Source of the DNA: CAVONV01 sp963697355
GTDB lineage: Bacteria > Acidobacteriota > Vicinamibacteria > Marinacidobacterales > DATDRI01
Assembly (NCBI GenBank): GCA_963697355.1
Contig: CAVONV010000004.1
Location: forward strand, 62,001-126,000
DNA: 64,000 nt
Reading direction: 5' to 3'
Position 1 is the first letter of the stretch; every line of letters begins with the position of its first letter. The notes under the pieces are model-generated. The model saw nothing but the letters and a program-made list of their open reading frames with translations, did not search any database and was not told the DNA's origin. Below are positions 8,335 through 17,426 of this stretch, one piece after another. Position numbers and translations under genes: made by a program.

Positions 8335-9150
8335 CTATTGTAAGAGCTCATCGATGAGGTTCTGGAATGATGGAAAAGGCTGCGCACCACTAAGAGCCTT
8401 CACGTCGACGAGTTTGCCGCCATCCAGCCGTCCCACAAAAAAGTGCGGTGTGCCTCGAACACCGACGCTTTGACCGTAGGCTAGATCTTTGCTGACCTCT
8501 TGCTTCTGAGCGGGCTCCTGAAGACACGTTTGGAATCTGTCGAGATCCAGCTCGAGGTTTCGGGCCAGTTCGGTGAAGACTTCGGGGGCGAACCGTCCTT
8601 GATGGGTGAAGAGAGCATTGTGCATCTCCCAGTATTTGCCTTGTTGCCCCGCGCAGTTCGCGACAACGGCCGCCGGCACCGCTTCATTGTGGATCTGTTC
8701 CAAAGGGAAGTCGCGAAAAACGTACTGCACCTTGCCCGTGTCGATATACGCTTCCTTGATCTGGGGAAACGTCTGCTGGTAGTAACGCTTGCAATAAGGA
8801 CACTGATAGTCCGAAAACTCCACGATGGCGACCTTGGCATCGCTGCTACCCATGACGTCGTCGTCATCCAAGTCGACGGAGCTCGGTGCGGGCGGTGTTC
8901 TGGGGCGTACGGCCACGCGATGGATGTCGTTGACCGCTTTTCGGAGCTCGCTCATCTCGGACTGGAGGGCGCGTATCATGTTTCGAAGCTCTTCTAGTTG
9001 CTGAAGGACAGGGTCTTGGGATGAAGGCGACTTCTCTTCTTCCTGGGTGGTCTCAGTGTACGCCTGTGCATGGGTGGCTCCGAGCGCCAGGAATAGTGTG
9101 AGGAAGCTCGATATGGCGAAACTGAGATGGCAATCAGAGCGGTTCTTCAT
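8335..9150 (-). CDS. Secreted DsbA/thioredoxin-fold disulfide oxidoreductase
   Basis: The product has 271 residues, starting at the ATG preceded by GGGGAGATAGA. The signal peptide ends near ATHAQA, followed by a coiled segment (about 47-78) and a Pro-rich linker. The DsbA-family thioredoxin fold has active site CPYC at 117-120 (FSDYQCPYC) and the cis-Pro loop GVRGTPHFFVG. It resembles the DsbA/Com1-like family that oxidises or isomerises disulfides in the periplasm. No DsbB/VKOR partner is adjacent. Intact. Confidence 0.88.
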   Translation of the reverse strand: MKNRSDCHLSFAISSFLTLFLALGATHAQAYTETTQEEEKSPSSQDPVLQQLEELRNMIRALQSEMSELRKAVNDIHRVAVRPRTPPAPSSVDLDDDDVMGSSDAKVAIVEFSDYQCPYCKRYYQQTFPQIKEAYIDTGKVQYVFRDFPLEQIHNEAVPAAVVANCAGQQGKYWEMHNALFTHQGRFAPEVFTELARNLELDLDRFQTCLQEPAQKQEVSKDLAYGQSVGVRGTPHFFVGRLDGGKLVDVKALSGAQPFPSFQNLIDELLQ

Positions 9151-9501
9151 TCTATCTCCCCTCTTAGATTCGTGTGCGGAATGCCAAAGCCGATGGTCTA
9201 GATAGCAACACACAGGCTCAGGCGATGCTCACTTTGATGCTGCCGACTAGACCATTATAGTACCCTTACCATAGTCCTAAACCGAAGGCCGGTTGGCACG
9301 AACTGAAAGTTGAGTTGAAGAACATGCGCGCCGAACTTCTTGCTCGACGCGGCTACTATGCCGGCTCGCTAAACCGGCCACCTCCTTGATAGGCGATCAA
9401 GCAACGCCTGAGCACCCAGATCGCTAGTCTCGACACGTTCTGGACATCCACCGTCGAGTAAAGGAGAATCTGTCGCTGAGCGATGACATAGAAAGGAATC
9501 C

Positions 9502-10792
9502 ATGAATAACCACAATCCTCAAAGACGTGATTTCCTCAAGAGTCTCCCCGCCGGAGCTGCTGGGCTTGCCGCTTTCTTGGAGACGAGACACGCGTTTGGC
9601 TCCGGCTTGACGGAGCTCGGCAAGTGGTCGTCGAGTCCGGACGCGTTCGAAAAGCTCCAGAGTCAATACAGCCTCTCGCCGGAGATTACTTACTTCAACC
9701 ATGCTTCCATCGGTACGATCCCGGTATCGGTGCAAAAGGCGCGACAGAAGTACTTTGAACAATGTGAAACGAATCCCTGGCTCTACATCTGGGGTGGTGC
9801 CTGGGACGAGGCTCTCCAAGAGACGAGAGAAACGGCAGCTCAGCTCCTCCGTTGCTCGTCGGAGGAAATTGCGATGACGCACAACACGACGGAAGGCTTC
9901 AACCTCTTGGCTAGCGGCCTGCCTCTTGGTCCCGGGGACGAAGGTCGTCTTTGGCTCCATGAACCACGCTGGAGCGGGTGTCTGTCGGAACCATTATGCC
10001 GAGACCAAGGGATCTCGGTCTAAGAGCTTCGATTTTCCGATTCTCGACGTTTCGCGTCTTACTCAGCAAGAAGTACTGGACGTCTACGATCGGCATATCT
10101 CCAAGAACACGCGAGTGCTGGTCTTTCCGCATATCGATAACATTGTGGGCCTCAGACATCCCGTCCGGGAGCTCGCGGCGTTGGCACGCGACAAGGGCGT
10201 GGAGTTCGTGGCGGTGGACGGCGCCCAGGCTGTCGGCATGATCCCGGTCGACATCTCATCGATGGACGTCGACTTCTATTCGGTCAGTCCCCATAAGTGG
10301 CTGCAATCCCCCAAAGGCCAGGGATTGATGTATTTGCGTAAGGAGTCTCAATCTTCGGTGCGCCCGATGTGGGTAACGTTCGGTCAAGAGAGATGGAAGG
10401 GGACAGTCCGCATATTTGAAGACTACGGCACCAAGAACCTACCGGATATCCTCACCCTGGGGGACAGTATGAAGTTCCGGCGGAGCCTCGGCGAGGAAGC
10501 CATCGACAAGAAGCTCGAGTCTCTGTGGCAGTACTTCCGAGCTGGGGTCGAGAAGTCGCCCCAACTGACCTGGCGGTCTCCGACCGAATGGGATAGATCC
10601 GCTTCGCTCTACGCTATCGAGGTGAAGGGAAAGAAGAGCCGCGACGTCTTCGACTTCATGTACAAGGAGCATGGTTATGTCTTTAGGCCTTTCGAGACGC
10701 AAGGCTTGAGCTCGATGCGGATCTCACCGGATGTCTCCAACACTGAAGAGGAAATGGACCGCTTCTTCGAGGTTCTAGGACAGCTTGTCTAG
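9502..10792 (+). pseudogene. Tat-exported class V aminotransferase (PLP), one frameshift
   Basis: The first frame carries a twin-arginine signal (RRDFLKSLPAGAAGLAAFLE) and the N-terminal aminotransferase region (ITYFNHASIGTIP, MTHNTTEGFNLLASGLPLGPGDE). The rest lies in a second frame: FGSMNHAGAG, VEFVAVDGAQAVG, and VSPHKWLQSPKG holding the PLP lysine. An extra G near 9943 (GACGAAGGTCGTC) explains the switch. Family members include cysteine-desulfurase-like and isopenicillin-N-epimerase-like enzymes; the substrate is unknown. ATG 9502 follows AAAGGAATCC. The reading is otherwise undamaged, so a sequencing indel is possible. From 9151 to 9501 I see no gene. Confidence 0.85.
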
Positions 10793-10810
10793 TCTTCTGA
10801 CGTCGGCTAG

Positions 10811-11224
10811 GTGGATTCACAGGAGTATTTCAAATTGACCATCCGAGGTCACATTCGAATCTTCCTGACCGCCACCATTGTCTGGGCCGTTTTCTGGATA
10901 GCCGGCCTGCCTTCTTACTATCAGCAGTACTCCAACCGTCTTATGATCGGCTTCGATGCGCTTTTGTTGATTCCCATCACGGCAGTCCTTTATTTCGTCC
11001 TGAGGCGGCTGCAGCCCGAGAGGCGGCTTACGGTTGCCATTTGGTTGGCGTTCTATTTCACAGTTCCTCTAGCGGTCTATGACTGGGTCTACTGCGGGCT
11101 ATACCTGGGCCACGGTGCTCAGTTCATCTCGACGTACTGGTATCTGAGCGTTTACTACCTGATCCCCTGGATTCTCTTTCCGCTCATTGCACTTCTTCTC
11201 AATCGCTTGAGCCCGGAGCAATAG
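10811..11224 (+). CDS. Small integral membrane protein, about four helices
   Basis: This 137-residue hydrophobic protein has segments near 17-34, 45-63, 75-97 and 108-131, and Arg/Glu-rich cytoplasmic turns (RRLQPERR). It begins with GTG 18 bases after the aminotransferase stop and may be co-transcribed. I do not recognise a family; the aromatic-rich last two helices (YDWVYCGLYLGHG, YWYLSVYYLIPW) are its most distinctive feature. Confidence 0.7.
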   Translation: MDSQEYFKLTIRGHIRIFLTATIVWAVFWIAGLPSYYQQYSNRLMIGFDALLLIPITAVLYFVLRRLQPERRLTVAIWLAFYFTVPLAVYDWVYCGLYLGHGAQFISTYWYLSVYYLIPWILFPLIALLLNRLSPEQ

Positions 11225-11329
11225 TCGTTTGCCTATTGGTTGGTCCGAGTTGATTTTGCTTTGCGCCGTTGCTCGGGAAAGGTCTGCAGCTTATCTACAA
11301 CACCGAGAGTTGGTGTGGCCGAGCAAGAT

Positions 11330-11360
11330 GGCCCTTCGGGGGACGGTCCCCCGAAGGGCC
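11330..11360. terminator. Strong hairpin, bidirectional terminator candidate
   Basis: GGCCCTTCGGGGGAC (11330-11344) and its exact complement (11346-11360) form a 15-bp stem. It lies ten bases past the end of the minus-strand lipoprotein gene and downstream of the plus-strand membrane protein gene, so it separates two convergent units. A pyrimidine-rich tract follows on the plus strand. Confidence 0.7.
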
Positions 11361-11369
11361 CTGTCGCTT

Positions 11370-11864
11370 CTATTTCCCTTTTAGATCTTCGAGTCCCTTT
11401 TGTAGTTCCCCATAAGCGCTCTTGAAACCACTGACCGCTTCGTCCCAAGTTTCTTCGGTGGAGTCCTTCATTTTGGCAAATTGCTCAGAGGCTTCTTGGT
11501 GACTCTTCTTTAGTTTGGCCACGGCCTCGTCCAGCTCCTCCTTCGCATCGCCCTGAGCCTCTGCGGCTTTCTCCTCCAGCGTCTTGATTTTCTCGCTGAG
11601 CTCCACGAGTGCCTCTCCGGATTGGCTCAGAACCTGCTCTCTGGTGCCTTCGAACATCTTGGCGAGGTCATGGGCGGCATCTTCGGCAGTATCAGCCATG
11701 TCTTTGGCCGCTTCGCTGACGGCCTCTGAACCCTCCTTGGCCAACTCACCCGCCTTATCGGCCAGCTCTCCAGCCGTGTTTTCGGCCTCCTTTCGGTCGT
11801 CAGCCGAACAGGCGACGCCCAAGAGCAAAAGGCTCATAAGTGACCCATACAATATTGTTCTCAT
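11370..11864 (-). CDS. Small lipoprotein with long coiled-coil/helical repeat region
   Basis: The product has 164 residues; the start is fixed by GAGGAGGA upstream of the ATG at 11864. The signal ends in a lipobox, LLLLGVAC, followed by Ser-Ala, compatible with outer-membrane sorting. The mature part is almost entirely Ala/Glu/Lys/Asp helix (AENTAGELADKAGELAKEG, AKDMADTAEDAAHDLAK), resembling small apolipoprotein-like or LEA-like proteins. It probably sits at the envelope as a structural or stress protein. No enzyme motif is visible. Confidence 0.75.
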   Translation of the reverse strand: MRTILYGSLMSLLLLGVACSADDRKEAENTAGELADKAGELAKEGSEAVSEAAKDMADTAEDAAHDLAKMFEGTREQVLSQSGEALVELSEKIKTLEEKAAEAQGDAKEELDEAVAKLKKSHQEASEQFAKMKDSTEETWDEAVSGFKSAYGELQKGLEDLKGK

Positions 11865-11985
11865 TTTAATCCTCCTCTGATAAAGCGCGCCTTGAGAACG
11901 CAGGAAACGGTCGAGTGCGCTACCTTGCTCACTTGCCATCGAGCTTATCCCTGTTCAACTGCCTTCACAAGATCGGAACCGGCTC

Positions 11986-12858
11986 CTACTTACTCTTCCA
12001 AGGTTTTTCTTGGACCCGCTCGAACGGATCCGTGGAAAAGGTCCGTCTCATGGCTTCTCTCGTCTCGATGTCGAATCGGTCGCCTGGCGCTAGGAAATAG
12101 AACTGGCCGCCCGAGTCGAGGAGACTTTGGTGATCGTAGATGGCGACGTAGCCTTGCCCGATGACCTCGAAGTTGTCTCCACGGACGACGATAGCGGTGT
12201 CTTCATCGAGCCCGATTCCGAGAAGCTCGGGATGAGCTTCGATGATCTCGATAAGATCGAACTGTCTGTTTCGCATCAAAAGATGTTGATCGATGGCGAC
12301 GTTCTTGAAGAATGCCATGCCCTCCTTGTGATCCCCCATCATGATGGTATTGGTCTTCGTGTCGCCCCGGGCCAAGTATGAGCCTTGTATGGTGGCTCCT
12401 GCCGAGGAACCGCCGATGACGCCTCCCCTCGCAAGGAGTGCATCGAGCTCTTTGTGAGTCTTCGTATGCAGGTAGGAGTCTGCAAGCCGCCATTGCCGGC
12501 CTCCGGGGAACCACACCGCTCTTGCTTGACGGATCGGCTCGACGAACTCGTCCGAGTCGGCTACGGCTCGGTCTTTGGTATGGAGAACGGTGATGTTTTT
12601 GGCGCCTGCCTCTTTGAACTGTCGGAGACCGGTGTAGTACTGGTCGTAGTGCTCGCCACCACCCGCCGTTGGGATCACGACAATAGGGACTTCGGGGCCT
12701 CCAGCCAGCTCGAGAAAGCGATCCAGGATGGCTGGATCCTTCATAGAACCGCCCACGATGACGAGGGAGCCGTTCTCCGGACCGAATTCAGCGGCAGCGG
12801 CGCTAAGTGTAGAAACGAGTGCAAGTAGCACGAACACGAGCGATTGTCGATGTCTCAT
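11986..12858 (-). CDS. Secreted cyanophycinase-like peptidase (S51 family)
   Basis: The product has 290 residues. The start at 12858 is preceded by GGAGGAATAGG, and the signal peptide ends near SAAAAEF. The fold-defining motifs are VIVGGSMKDPAI, VVIPTAGGG, VWFPGGRQWRLADS, the nucleophile elbow GVIGGSSAGATIQG (catalytic Ser), and FKNVAIDQHLLMRNRQFDL. These match the S51 cyanophycinase/peptidase E group. Such enzymes hydrolyse beta-Asp-Arg dipeptide bonds of cyanophycin or Asp-X dipeptides; export suggests scavenging of extracellular polymer or peptides. Confidence 0.87.
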   Translation of the reverse strand: MRHRQSLVFVLLALVSTLSAAAAEFGPENGSLVIVGGSMKDPAILDRFLELAGGPEVPIVVIPTAGGGEHYDQYYTGLRQFKEAGAKNITVLHTKDRAVADSDEFVEPIRQARAVWFPGGRQWRLADSYLHTKTHKELDALLARGGVIGGSSAGATIQGSYLARGDTKTNTIMMGDHKEGMAFFKNVAIDQHLLMRNRQFDLIEIIEAHPELLGIGLDEDTAIVVRGDNFEVIGQGYVAIYDHQSLLDSGGQFYFLAPGDRFDIETREAMRRTFSTDPFERVQEKPWKSK

Positions 12859-12932
12859 CCTATTCCTCCAGTGACATTCTAGGAGCAGGAAAAATACCAC
12901 AAACAGGCTGACAACAGAATGTCTTCTTATTC

Positions 12933-12964
12933 TTGAGTGCTCGAGTACTTGAGTACTTGAGTAC
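12933..12964. repeat. 8-bp periodic intergenic array (a), four units
   Basis: TTGAGTGC-TCGAGTAC-TTGAGTAC-TTGAGTAC, read on the plus strand. It lies in the divergent gap between the cyanophycinase-like gene and selB. Its unit matches arrays at 14898, 15000, 23263, 24999, 31322, 32757, 37594 and 37647. Confidence 0.85.
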
Positions 12965-12976
12965 TACCTGGATAAG

Positions 12977-14893
12977 ATGGACCCAATGAGACACGTTATC
13001 GTTGGTACCGCGGGACATATAGATCACGGGAAGAGTGCTCTCGTCCGGGCTCTAACCGGGACCGATCCGGATCGGCTCAAGGAAGAGAAGGAGCGAGGCA
13101 TTACGATCGACTTAGGATTCGCATTCCTCGAAGGGCCGGGGGATCTGAGCTTGGGATTCGTAGACGTGCCGGGCCACGAGCGTTTCGTCAAGAACATGCT
13201 GGCCGGGGTTGGAGGGATCGACCTGGTGATGTTGGTGGTGGCCGCCGATGAGTCGGTGATGCCGCAAACCCGCGAACATTTCGAGATTTGCCGTTTGCTC
13301 AAAGTCCAGCGTGGTCTCATTGCCATCACGAAGACGGATCTTGTCGACCCCGACCTGCGGGAAGTGGCGGCCATCGAGGTACGAGAGCTTGCTGCTCGTA
13401 GTTTTATGGAAGAAGCACCGCTCGTTTTTGTCTCTTCAAAAACCGGTGAAGGCATCGACGACCTGAAACGACTCCTGTTCGAAGGTGCCACTCAGGTAGA
13501 GCCACGAACGACCGCCGGGATATTTCGTTTGCCGGTCGACCGTGTCTTTACCATGAAAGGCTTCGGAACCGTGGTGACCGGAACCTTGATTTCCGGTTCG
13601 ATTGGGGTTGACGAGGAGGTGGAGATCCTGCCTCGAGGAGTGCGTTCACGAGTCCGTGGACTTCAAGTACATGGTGACGCTTGCAAGAGTGTCACCGCCG
13701 GACAGCGAACGGCTGTGAACTTGCAAGGTGTAGTTGTGGCGGACGTCATGCGCGGCGATACGCTAGTGCGGCCGCAAACGCTGACGTCGAGCATGATGTT
13801 GGACGGTAAGTTGGAGGTCCTCGAATCTTCTCCCATCCCCATCAAAGACCTGACACGAGCCCATCTCCATCTAGGGACCACTCAAGTCGTGACACGGATT
13901 CGTGTGCTCGGTGGAAAGGGTGTCATACCTCCCGGGAGCACCGATTTGGTACAGCTCCGTCTTGAGGCTCCTGTCGTCGCAGCGCCCGGGGATCGCTTCA
14001 TTATTCGCAGGTACTCGCCACTCGAGACATTGGGCGGCGGTTTCGTTCTGGATGCTACTCCGATCAAACACTCGGTGACGAGTACGGAGGTCTTTGGCAA
14101 GCTGCATGCGATCAGCGGAGGTGAGCCTCTCGAAGCCGCGGCTTGGTTCATAGCGGACTCGGGTATTCGAGGTGTTACCGGCTCAGCTCTAGCGATGCGG
14201 CTTGGTGTTGATGAAACGCATCTGGCAGCTCTAGTAGATCGCTTGGTCGGTGAAGAGCGTGCTCACCGCGTGTCGGAGAAGCCCCTTTTGTTGCTGTCTC
14301 CGGAGGTCGCGGGTGCGGTCTCTCAACGGCTCCTGTCGATACTGAACGGTTTCCAGAAGGACCATCCTCTCCAGGACGGTATGCCCAGAGGAGAATTGAG
14401 GGAAAAAGTCACGGGTACCGCTCAGAATGAGATCTTTGAATGGGTTCTCGGGCGCTTAGTTCGTGACGGCAAGATCCGCTCCCAGCGCGATCGCGTTGCT
14501 ACCTCGGATCACCAGGTTCATCTCAACCGAGAAGAAGAAATTGCAGCTGAGTTCTTGCTCGCGGCTTACGAGAAAGCCCGCTATCAGCCGTCTTCTATCG
14601 CTGAAATGGCCTCCTCTAGCAAGCGGGACCCTAAGCTACTGCAGCGGATCGAGCAGCTCCTTATCCAAGAAGGGAAACTCGTGAAGGTCTCGGGAGGAGT
14701 GGTTTTCCATCGTGAGGCGCTCGACGAGCTGAAGGCCACGATTCGCCGCCAAAAGAATAAAGGCGATTCCATCGACGTCGCGTTTTTCAAACAGCTTACG
14801 GGGGTCACGCGAAAGCACGCCATCCCGCTTCTGGAGTGGCTCGATCGCGAACGCGTCACGCGGCGAGTGGGGAAGGACAGAGTGGTTTTGTAA
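12977..14893 (+). CDS. selB: Selenocysteine-specific elongation factor SelB
   Basis: The product has 638 residues, the normal SelB length. The GTPase domain has G1 GHIDHGKS (13-20), switch RGITIDLGF, G3 DVPGHE (63-68) and G4 TKTD. Translation-factor beta-barrel domains follow, then a C-terminal series of winged helices (IAEMASSSKRDPKLL, FKQLTGVTRKHAIPLLEW) that in SelB bind the SECIS hairpin. It delivers Sec-tRNA to UGA codons. A second ATG at 12986 could also serve. No selA, selD or selC is visible in the window, and no neighbour shows a convincing in-frame UGA-Sec. 8-bp arrays flank it on both sides. Confidence 0.93.
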   Translation: MDPMRHVIVGTAGHIDHGKSALVRALTGTDPDRLKEEKERGITIDLGFAFLEGPGDLSLGFVDVPGHERFVKNMLAGVGGIDLVMLVVAADESVMPQTREHFEICRLLKVQRGLIAITKTDLVDPDLREVAAIEVRELAARSFMEEAPLVFVSSKTGEGIDDLKRLLFEGATQVEPRTTAGIFRLPVDRVFTMKGFGTVVTGTLISGSIGVDEEVEILPRGVRSRVRGLQVHGDACKSVTAGQRTAVNLQGVVVADVMRGDTLVRPQTLTSSMMLDGKLEVLESSPIPIKDLTRAHLHLGTTQVVTRIRVLGGKGVIPPGSTDLVQLRLEAPVVAAPGDRFIIRRYSPLETLGGGFVLDATPIKHSVTSTEVFGKLHAISGGEPLEAAAWFIADSGIRGVTGSALAMRLGVDETHLAALVDRLVGEERAHRVSEKPLLLLSPEVAGAVSQRLLSILNGFQKDHPLQDGMPRGELREKVTGTAQNEIFEWVLGRLVRDGKIRSQRDRVATSDHQVHLNREEEIAAEFLLAAYEKARYQPSSIAEMASSSKRDPKLLQRIEQLLIQEGKLVKVSGGVVFHREALDELKATIRRQKNKGDSIDVAFFKQLTGVTRKHAIPLLEWLDRERVTRRVGKDRVVL

Positions 14894-14897
14894 GCAC

Positions 14898-14944
14898 CCA
14901 AGTACTCGAGTACCCAAGTACTCAAGAATTGAGGAATCGAATCC
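14898..14944. repeat. 8-bp periodic intergenic array (b), about six units
   Basis: CCAAGTAC-TCGAGTAC-CCAAGTAC-TCAAGAAT-TGAGGAAT-CGAATCC begins five bases after the selB stop. It is an imperfect inverted copy of array (c) at 15000, across the gap between convergent genes, so the two could pair in RNA or cruciform DNA. Confidence 0.85.
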
Positions 14945-14972
14945 ACACTCCTACTAATTCTGAAATGGAAAA

Positions 14973-14989
14973 GGCCGGCTAAGCCGGCC
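14973..14989. terminator. GC-rich hairpin between convergent selB and CYTH genes
   Basis: GGCCGGCTAAGCCGGCC is a near-perfect palindrome ending 7 bases from the stop of the CYTH gene. It could end both transcripts, though no clear T-run follows. It also resembles short GCCGGC palindromes elsewhere in the window, such as 49058-49075. Confidence 0.4.
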
Positions 14990-14996
14990 CACAAAA

Positions 14997-15542
14997 TCAT
15001 TCTTGAATTCTCGAGTTCTTGAGTTCTTGAGTTCTTTCCTCCAGGAGGTCGATATAAGCGACGTCAACCAAATCAGTCTCTTTGATGTCGAGTGCCTCCA
15101 TGACGTCATTGGCAATCCTGGTGCCTTCGGTTGTTGACTGTTGGGGCTCGAGAACAACTTCGAGCTCCATGAACCAGCCTAGGCCCTCCACTTCGTCGAT
15201 ATGAATGCGTGTTTGCCCTGACCAATAGAGAGTCCTCGTCTTCTCCACAACGCCCCGAGCGCCGAGACTCTTCGACAGCACTTCGGTGAGTCCGTCCGGA
15301 TCCGTCGTCGTCGAGCGGGAATATCGGGATTCCGATGGTTCTCTCCCGTTCGGACGTTGGTAGAAGATGAGCTCTCCCCTCGTGTCGGAGAAACGTCGAA
15401 GCTTGAGACGACCATTGTCGCAATGAAAAAAGGTGTCCAACTGCCGAATGATGTCGGGGCCGTGACCGGCCATCTGCTCGACTCTCTCGCGGAGTGCATC
15501 GACGTCGCCGACCCTGGCTTTGATCTCTACGTTGCGCGGCAC
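14997..15542 (-). CDS. CYTH-domain protein (class IV adenylate cyclase/triphosphatase-like)
   Basis: The product has 181 residues, starting with GTG. The signature ExExK-type N-terminus is NVEIKAR at residues 4-10. Basic and acidic tunnel strands follow (GRLKLRRFSDTRGELIFYQR, RTLYWSGQTRIHIDEVEGLG, FMELEVVL). CYTH enzymes bind triphosphate with divalent metal and act as thiamine triphosphatases, inorganic triphosphatases or CyaB cyclases; which one cannot be told. The last 13 residues (ERTQELKNSRIQE) are encoded by an 8-bp periodic repeat array, so the normal stop was probably lost and replaced. Confidence 0.85.
   Translation of the reverse strand: MPRNVEIKARVGDVDALRERVEQMAGHGPDIIRQLDTFFHCDNGRLKLRRFSDTRGELIFYQRPNGREPSESRYSRSTTTDPDGLTEVLSKSLGARGVVEKTRTLYWSGQTRIHIDEVEGLGWFMELEVVLEPQQSTTEGTRIANDVMEALDIKETDLVDVAYIDLLEERTQELKNSRIQE
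15000..15039. repeat. 8-bp periodic array (c), overlapping the CYTH 3' end
   Basis: TTCTTGAA-TTCTCGAG-TTCTTGAG-TTCTTGAG-TTCTTTCC on the plus strand. Read along the CYTH gene it has the same CAAGAACTC orientation as the arrays that follow other genes. Here it lies inside the reading frame, just before the stop codon. Confidence 0.85.
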
Positions 15543-15707
15543 GCTATGTACCCCAATTCACAATTACGGTCGCATCCGAAAGCCGATGCATCCCGTCTGA
15601 CTGCGTTGCTCGTCGGTCATATATCCAGATATTACTCACTCCTCGCGCCTTGCCAGACGGGCGCCTCAGCTTTCTCGGTGCGTGACTGTAATTATGAATA
15701 GGGGCAC

Positions 15708-16142
15708 TCAGGATTTTACCCCGAGGACTCGAAAACCCAGTAGAGATGATTTCACGACGAAGATGAGCTCGTTGTTGGCCTTGGGGTCGGCCGGCCAAAA
15801 GAAGAATCCGTCCTCCTGAAGAATCTCCAGAGAGTTCTCGACGACGCCTTCCATCGTCTCGTTGTCCTCGAAGCGGATGCGAACACGTAGTCCTTTTCGA
15901 TCCGGGTCACGGGTCAGGGATTTGTTTTCTAGGTAGTCTTTGTTGCCTTGGTAGTCACGGACGAAGAATATTCCTTTGAGTTGTTCCAGATCCAGGGGCA
16001 AGTCCCTCCCCTCGAAGTTTTGCATGCGCAGGTCACCACGCATGAGGGCTCGACCATCTTGAAGGTAACCCTTGAAACGATCACCTAGCTTGGCTCGGGC
16101 GATGACCTTGGGGCGGCTCGAGAGGAATTCTTTAAGGTTCAC
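15708..16142 (-). CDS. Conserved cytoplasmic protein, DUF6982-like
   Basis: The product has 144 residues, starting with GTG. The pattern is GIFFVRDYQGNKDYLE, then RKGLRVRIRFEDNETMEGVVENS, then GFFFWPADPKANNELIFVV. This matches my memory of a small PilZ/beta-barrel-like family (DUF6982) common in Acidobacteria and Deltaproteobacteria. No catalytic residues are evident; a ligand- or RNA-binding barrel is plausible. Function unknown. Confidence 0.65.
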   Translation of the reverse strand: MNLKEFLSSRPKVIARAKLGDRFKGYLQDGRALMRGDLRMQNFEGRDLPLDLEQLKGIFFVRDYQGNKDYLENKSLTRDPDRKGLRVRIRFEDNETMEGVVENSLEILQEDGFFFWPADPKANNELIFVVKSSLLGFRVLGVKS

Positions 16143-16276
16143 GACTCATCCCACGCGGCGTTTTGGGATCGACGCCGTCTCCCGACAAAGGATGGGACTT
16201 GATGGCTTAAATGTATCGCAAAGAAGAGAGCCGAGCAACTCTATAGGAACCAAGAGGATTCAGGATTTGGCGGATC

Positions 16277-17233
16277 TCAAGAGGACACCTGCATTTCACT
16301 AACCGACCGGATCAACCCCGGTGGAAGATGTTGTCCATCTGCGACGGAAGCGTTCTCTTCGACCTGACTGGGATTTCTTCCGCCGGGAATGGTGACCGAG
16401 ATACTCGGATGAGCTAGCACGAATTTGAGAGCCAATTGGGCCGGTTTGAGCCCGTGCTCCTTCATTTGGGGCGAGAGCGTTTCGAGCAGTTGGTTCCCGC
16501 GCTCGATGATCTCGGGATTGAGGGACCAGCTTCGGTGATCGTCTTCTTGGAAGGTGGCGTCCTTCTCGAACTTGCCGGTCAGAACGCCGTATTGGAAGGG
16601 CACTCGGGATATGACGCCGACGTCCTCTTCGAGTGCCAGCGGTAGCACGTCTTTGGCCATCCGGGTGTTGATGAGATTGTAAACGAGTTGTAGCACATCC
16701 GGTGAAACCGGTCCGGTGAGAAGTGCCAGTCCCTCTTCGGGGCGGTGGATGGAAACACCTGTGGCTCGAATCTTGCCGGCTTGGCGTAGCTCTTCGAGAG
16801 CTTCCATACATTCTCCATCGCGGATATCCTCTTCTGAGGGATTGTGAAGCTGGAAGACGTCAATCGTGTCGCGTTGGAGGCGTCTCAGGCTCTTTTCTGC
16901 GGCTTCTGTGAGGTATTGTTTCGAGAAATCTCGACGATTCTCTCCCTCCTCACTGCGAATCTTGCCGGCCTTGGTGGCGATGACGGCGTCGCGCCCCTTG
17001 AGCTCCTCGCCCAGGAGCTCTTCACTTCGCCCGAGACCGTAGACATCGGCGGTGTCGAAGAAGTTGATCCCGAGCTCGAGCGCTTTCCGTATGGCGCTTC
17101 GAGCGTCAGCCTCGTCCACAGGCCCCCAGCCAAATGGCTGGGACCCTACCTGTACAGGCCCCCCGATTGCCCAGGCTCCGAACCCGATTTCGGAAACCCG
17201 TATGTTGCTGCGCCCCAATCTTCGGTATTGCAT
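16277..17233 (-). CDS. Aldo/keto reductase
   Basis: The product has 318 residues, starting at MQYRRLGRSNIRVSEIGFGA after GAGGAACGAGCC. The TIM-barrel family signatures are present: FFDTADVYGLGRSEELLGE with the catalytic Asp and Tyr, AVIATKAGKIR with the Lys, IDVFQLHNPSEED in place of the usual LxLHxxD, and the NADPH-binding C-terminus LKFVLAHPSISVTIPGGRNPSQVEEN. It resembles the general-stress YhdN/IolS subgroup. Substrate unknown. Confidence 0.9.
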   Translation of the reverse strand: MQYRRLGRSNIRVSEIGFGAWAIGGPVQVGSQPFGWGPVDEADARSAIRKALELGINFFDTADVYGLGRSEELLGEELKGRDAVIATKAGKIRSEEGENRRDFSKQYLTEAAEKSLRRLQRDTIDVFQLHNPSEEDIRDGECMEALEELRQAGKIRATGVSIHRPEEGLALLTGPVSPDVLQLVYNLINTRMAKDVLPLALEEDVGVISRVPFQYGVLTGKFEKDATFQEDDHRSWSLNPEIIERGNQLLETLSPQMKEHGLKPAQLALKFVLAHPSISVTIPGGRNPSQVEENASVADGQHLPPGLIRSVSEMQVSS

Positions 17234-17426
17234 GGCTCGTTCCTCAAGGATGGGCCCCAAAAGCACCTTGATTGTAATCGATGTTGCCGCGAGACCGCCA
17301 CCGCGTCGGCCAATTCGGGACCATGCTGTTATTATGGTGCTGCTCTTGTATTGGGATTGATCTTGGGGACTGGTATCTTGGCGATCTAGGCATTGCTAAG
17401 ATACCTGTTCCCGTTTGGGGGTTGGA

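Noticed and set aside
14500..15200. selB plus flanking arrays as a mobile unit with terminal repeats
   Set aside because: The arrays are members of a family found after many genes, have no defined ends and no target duplication.
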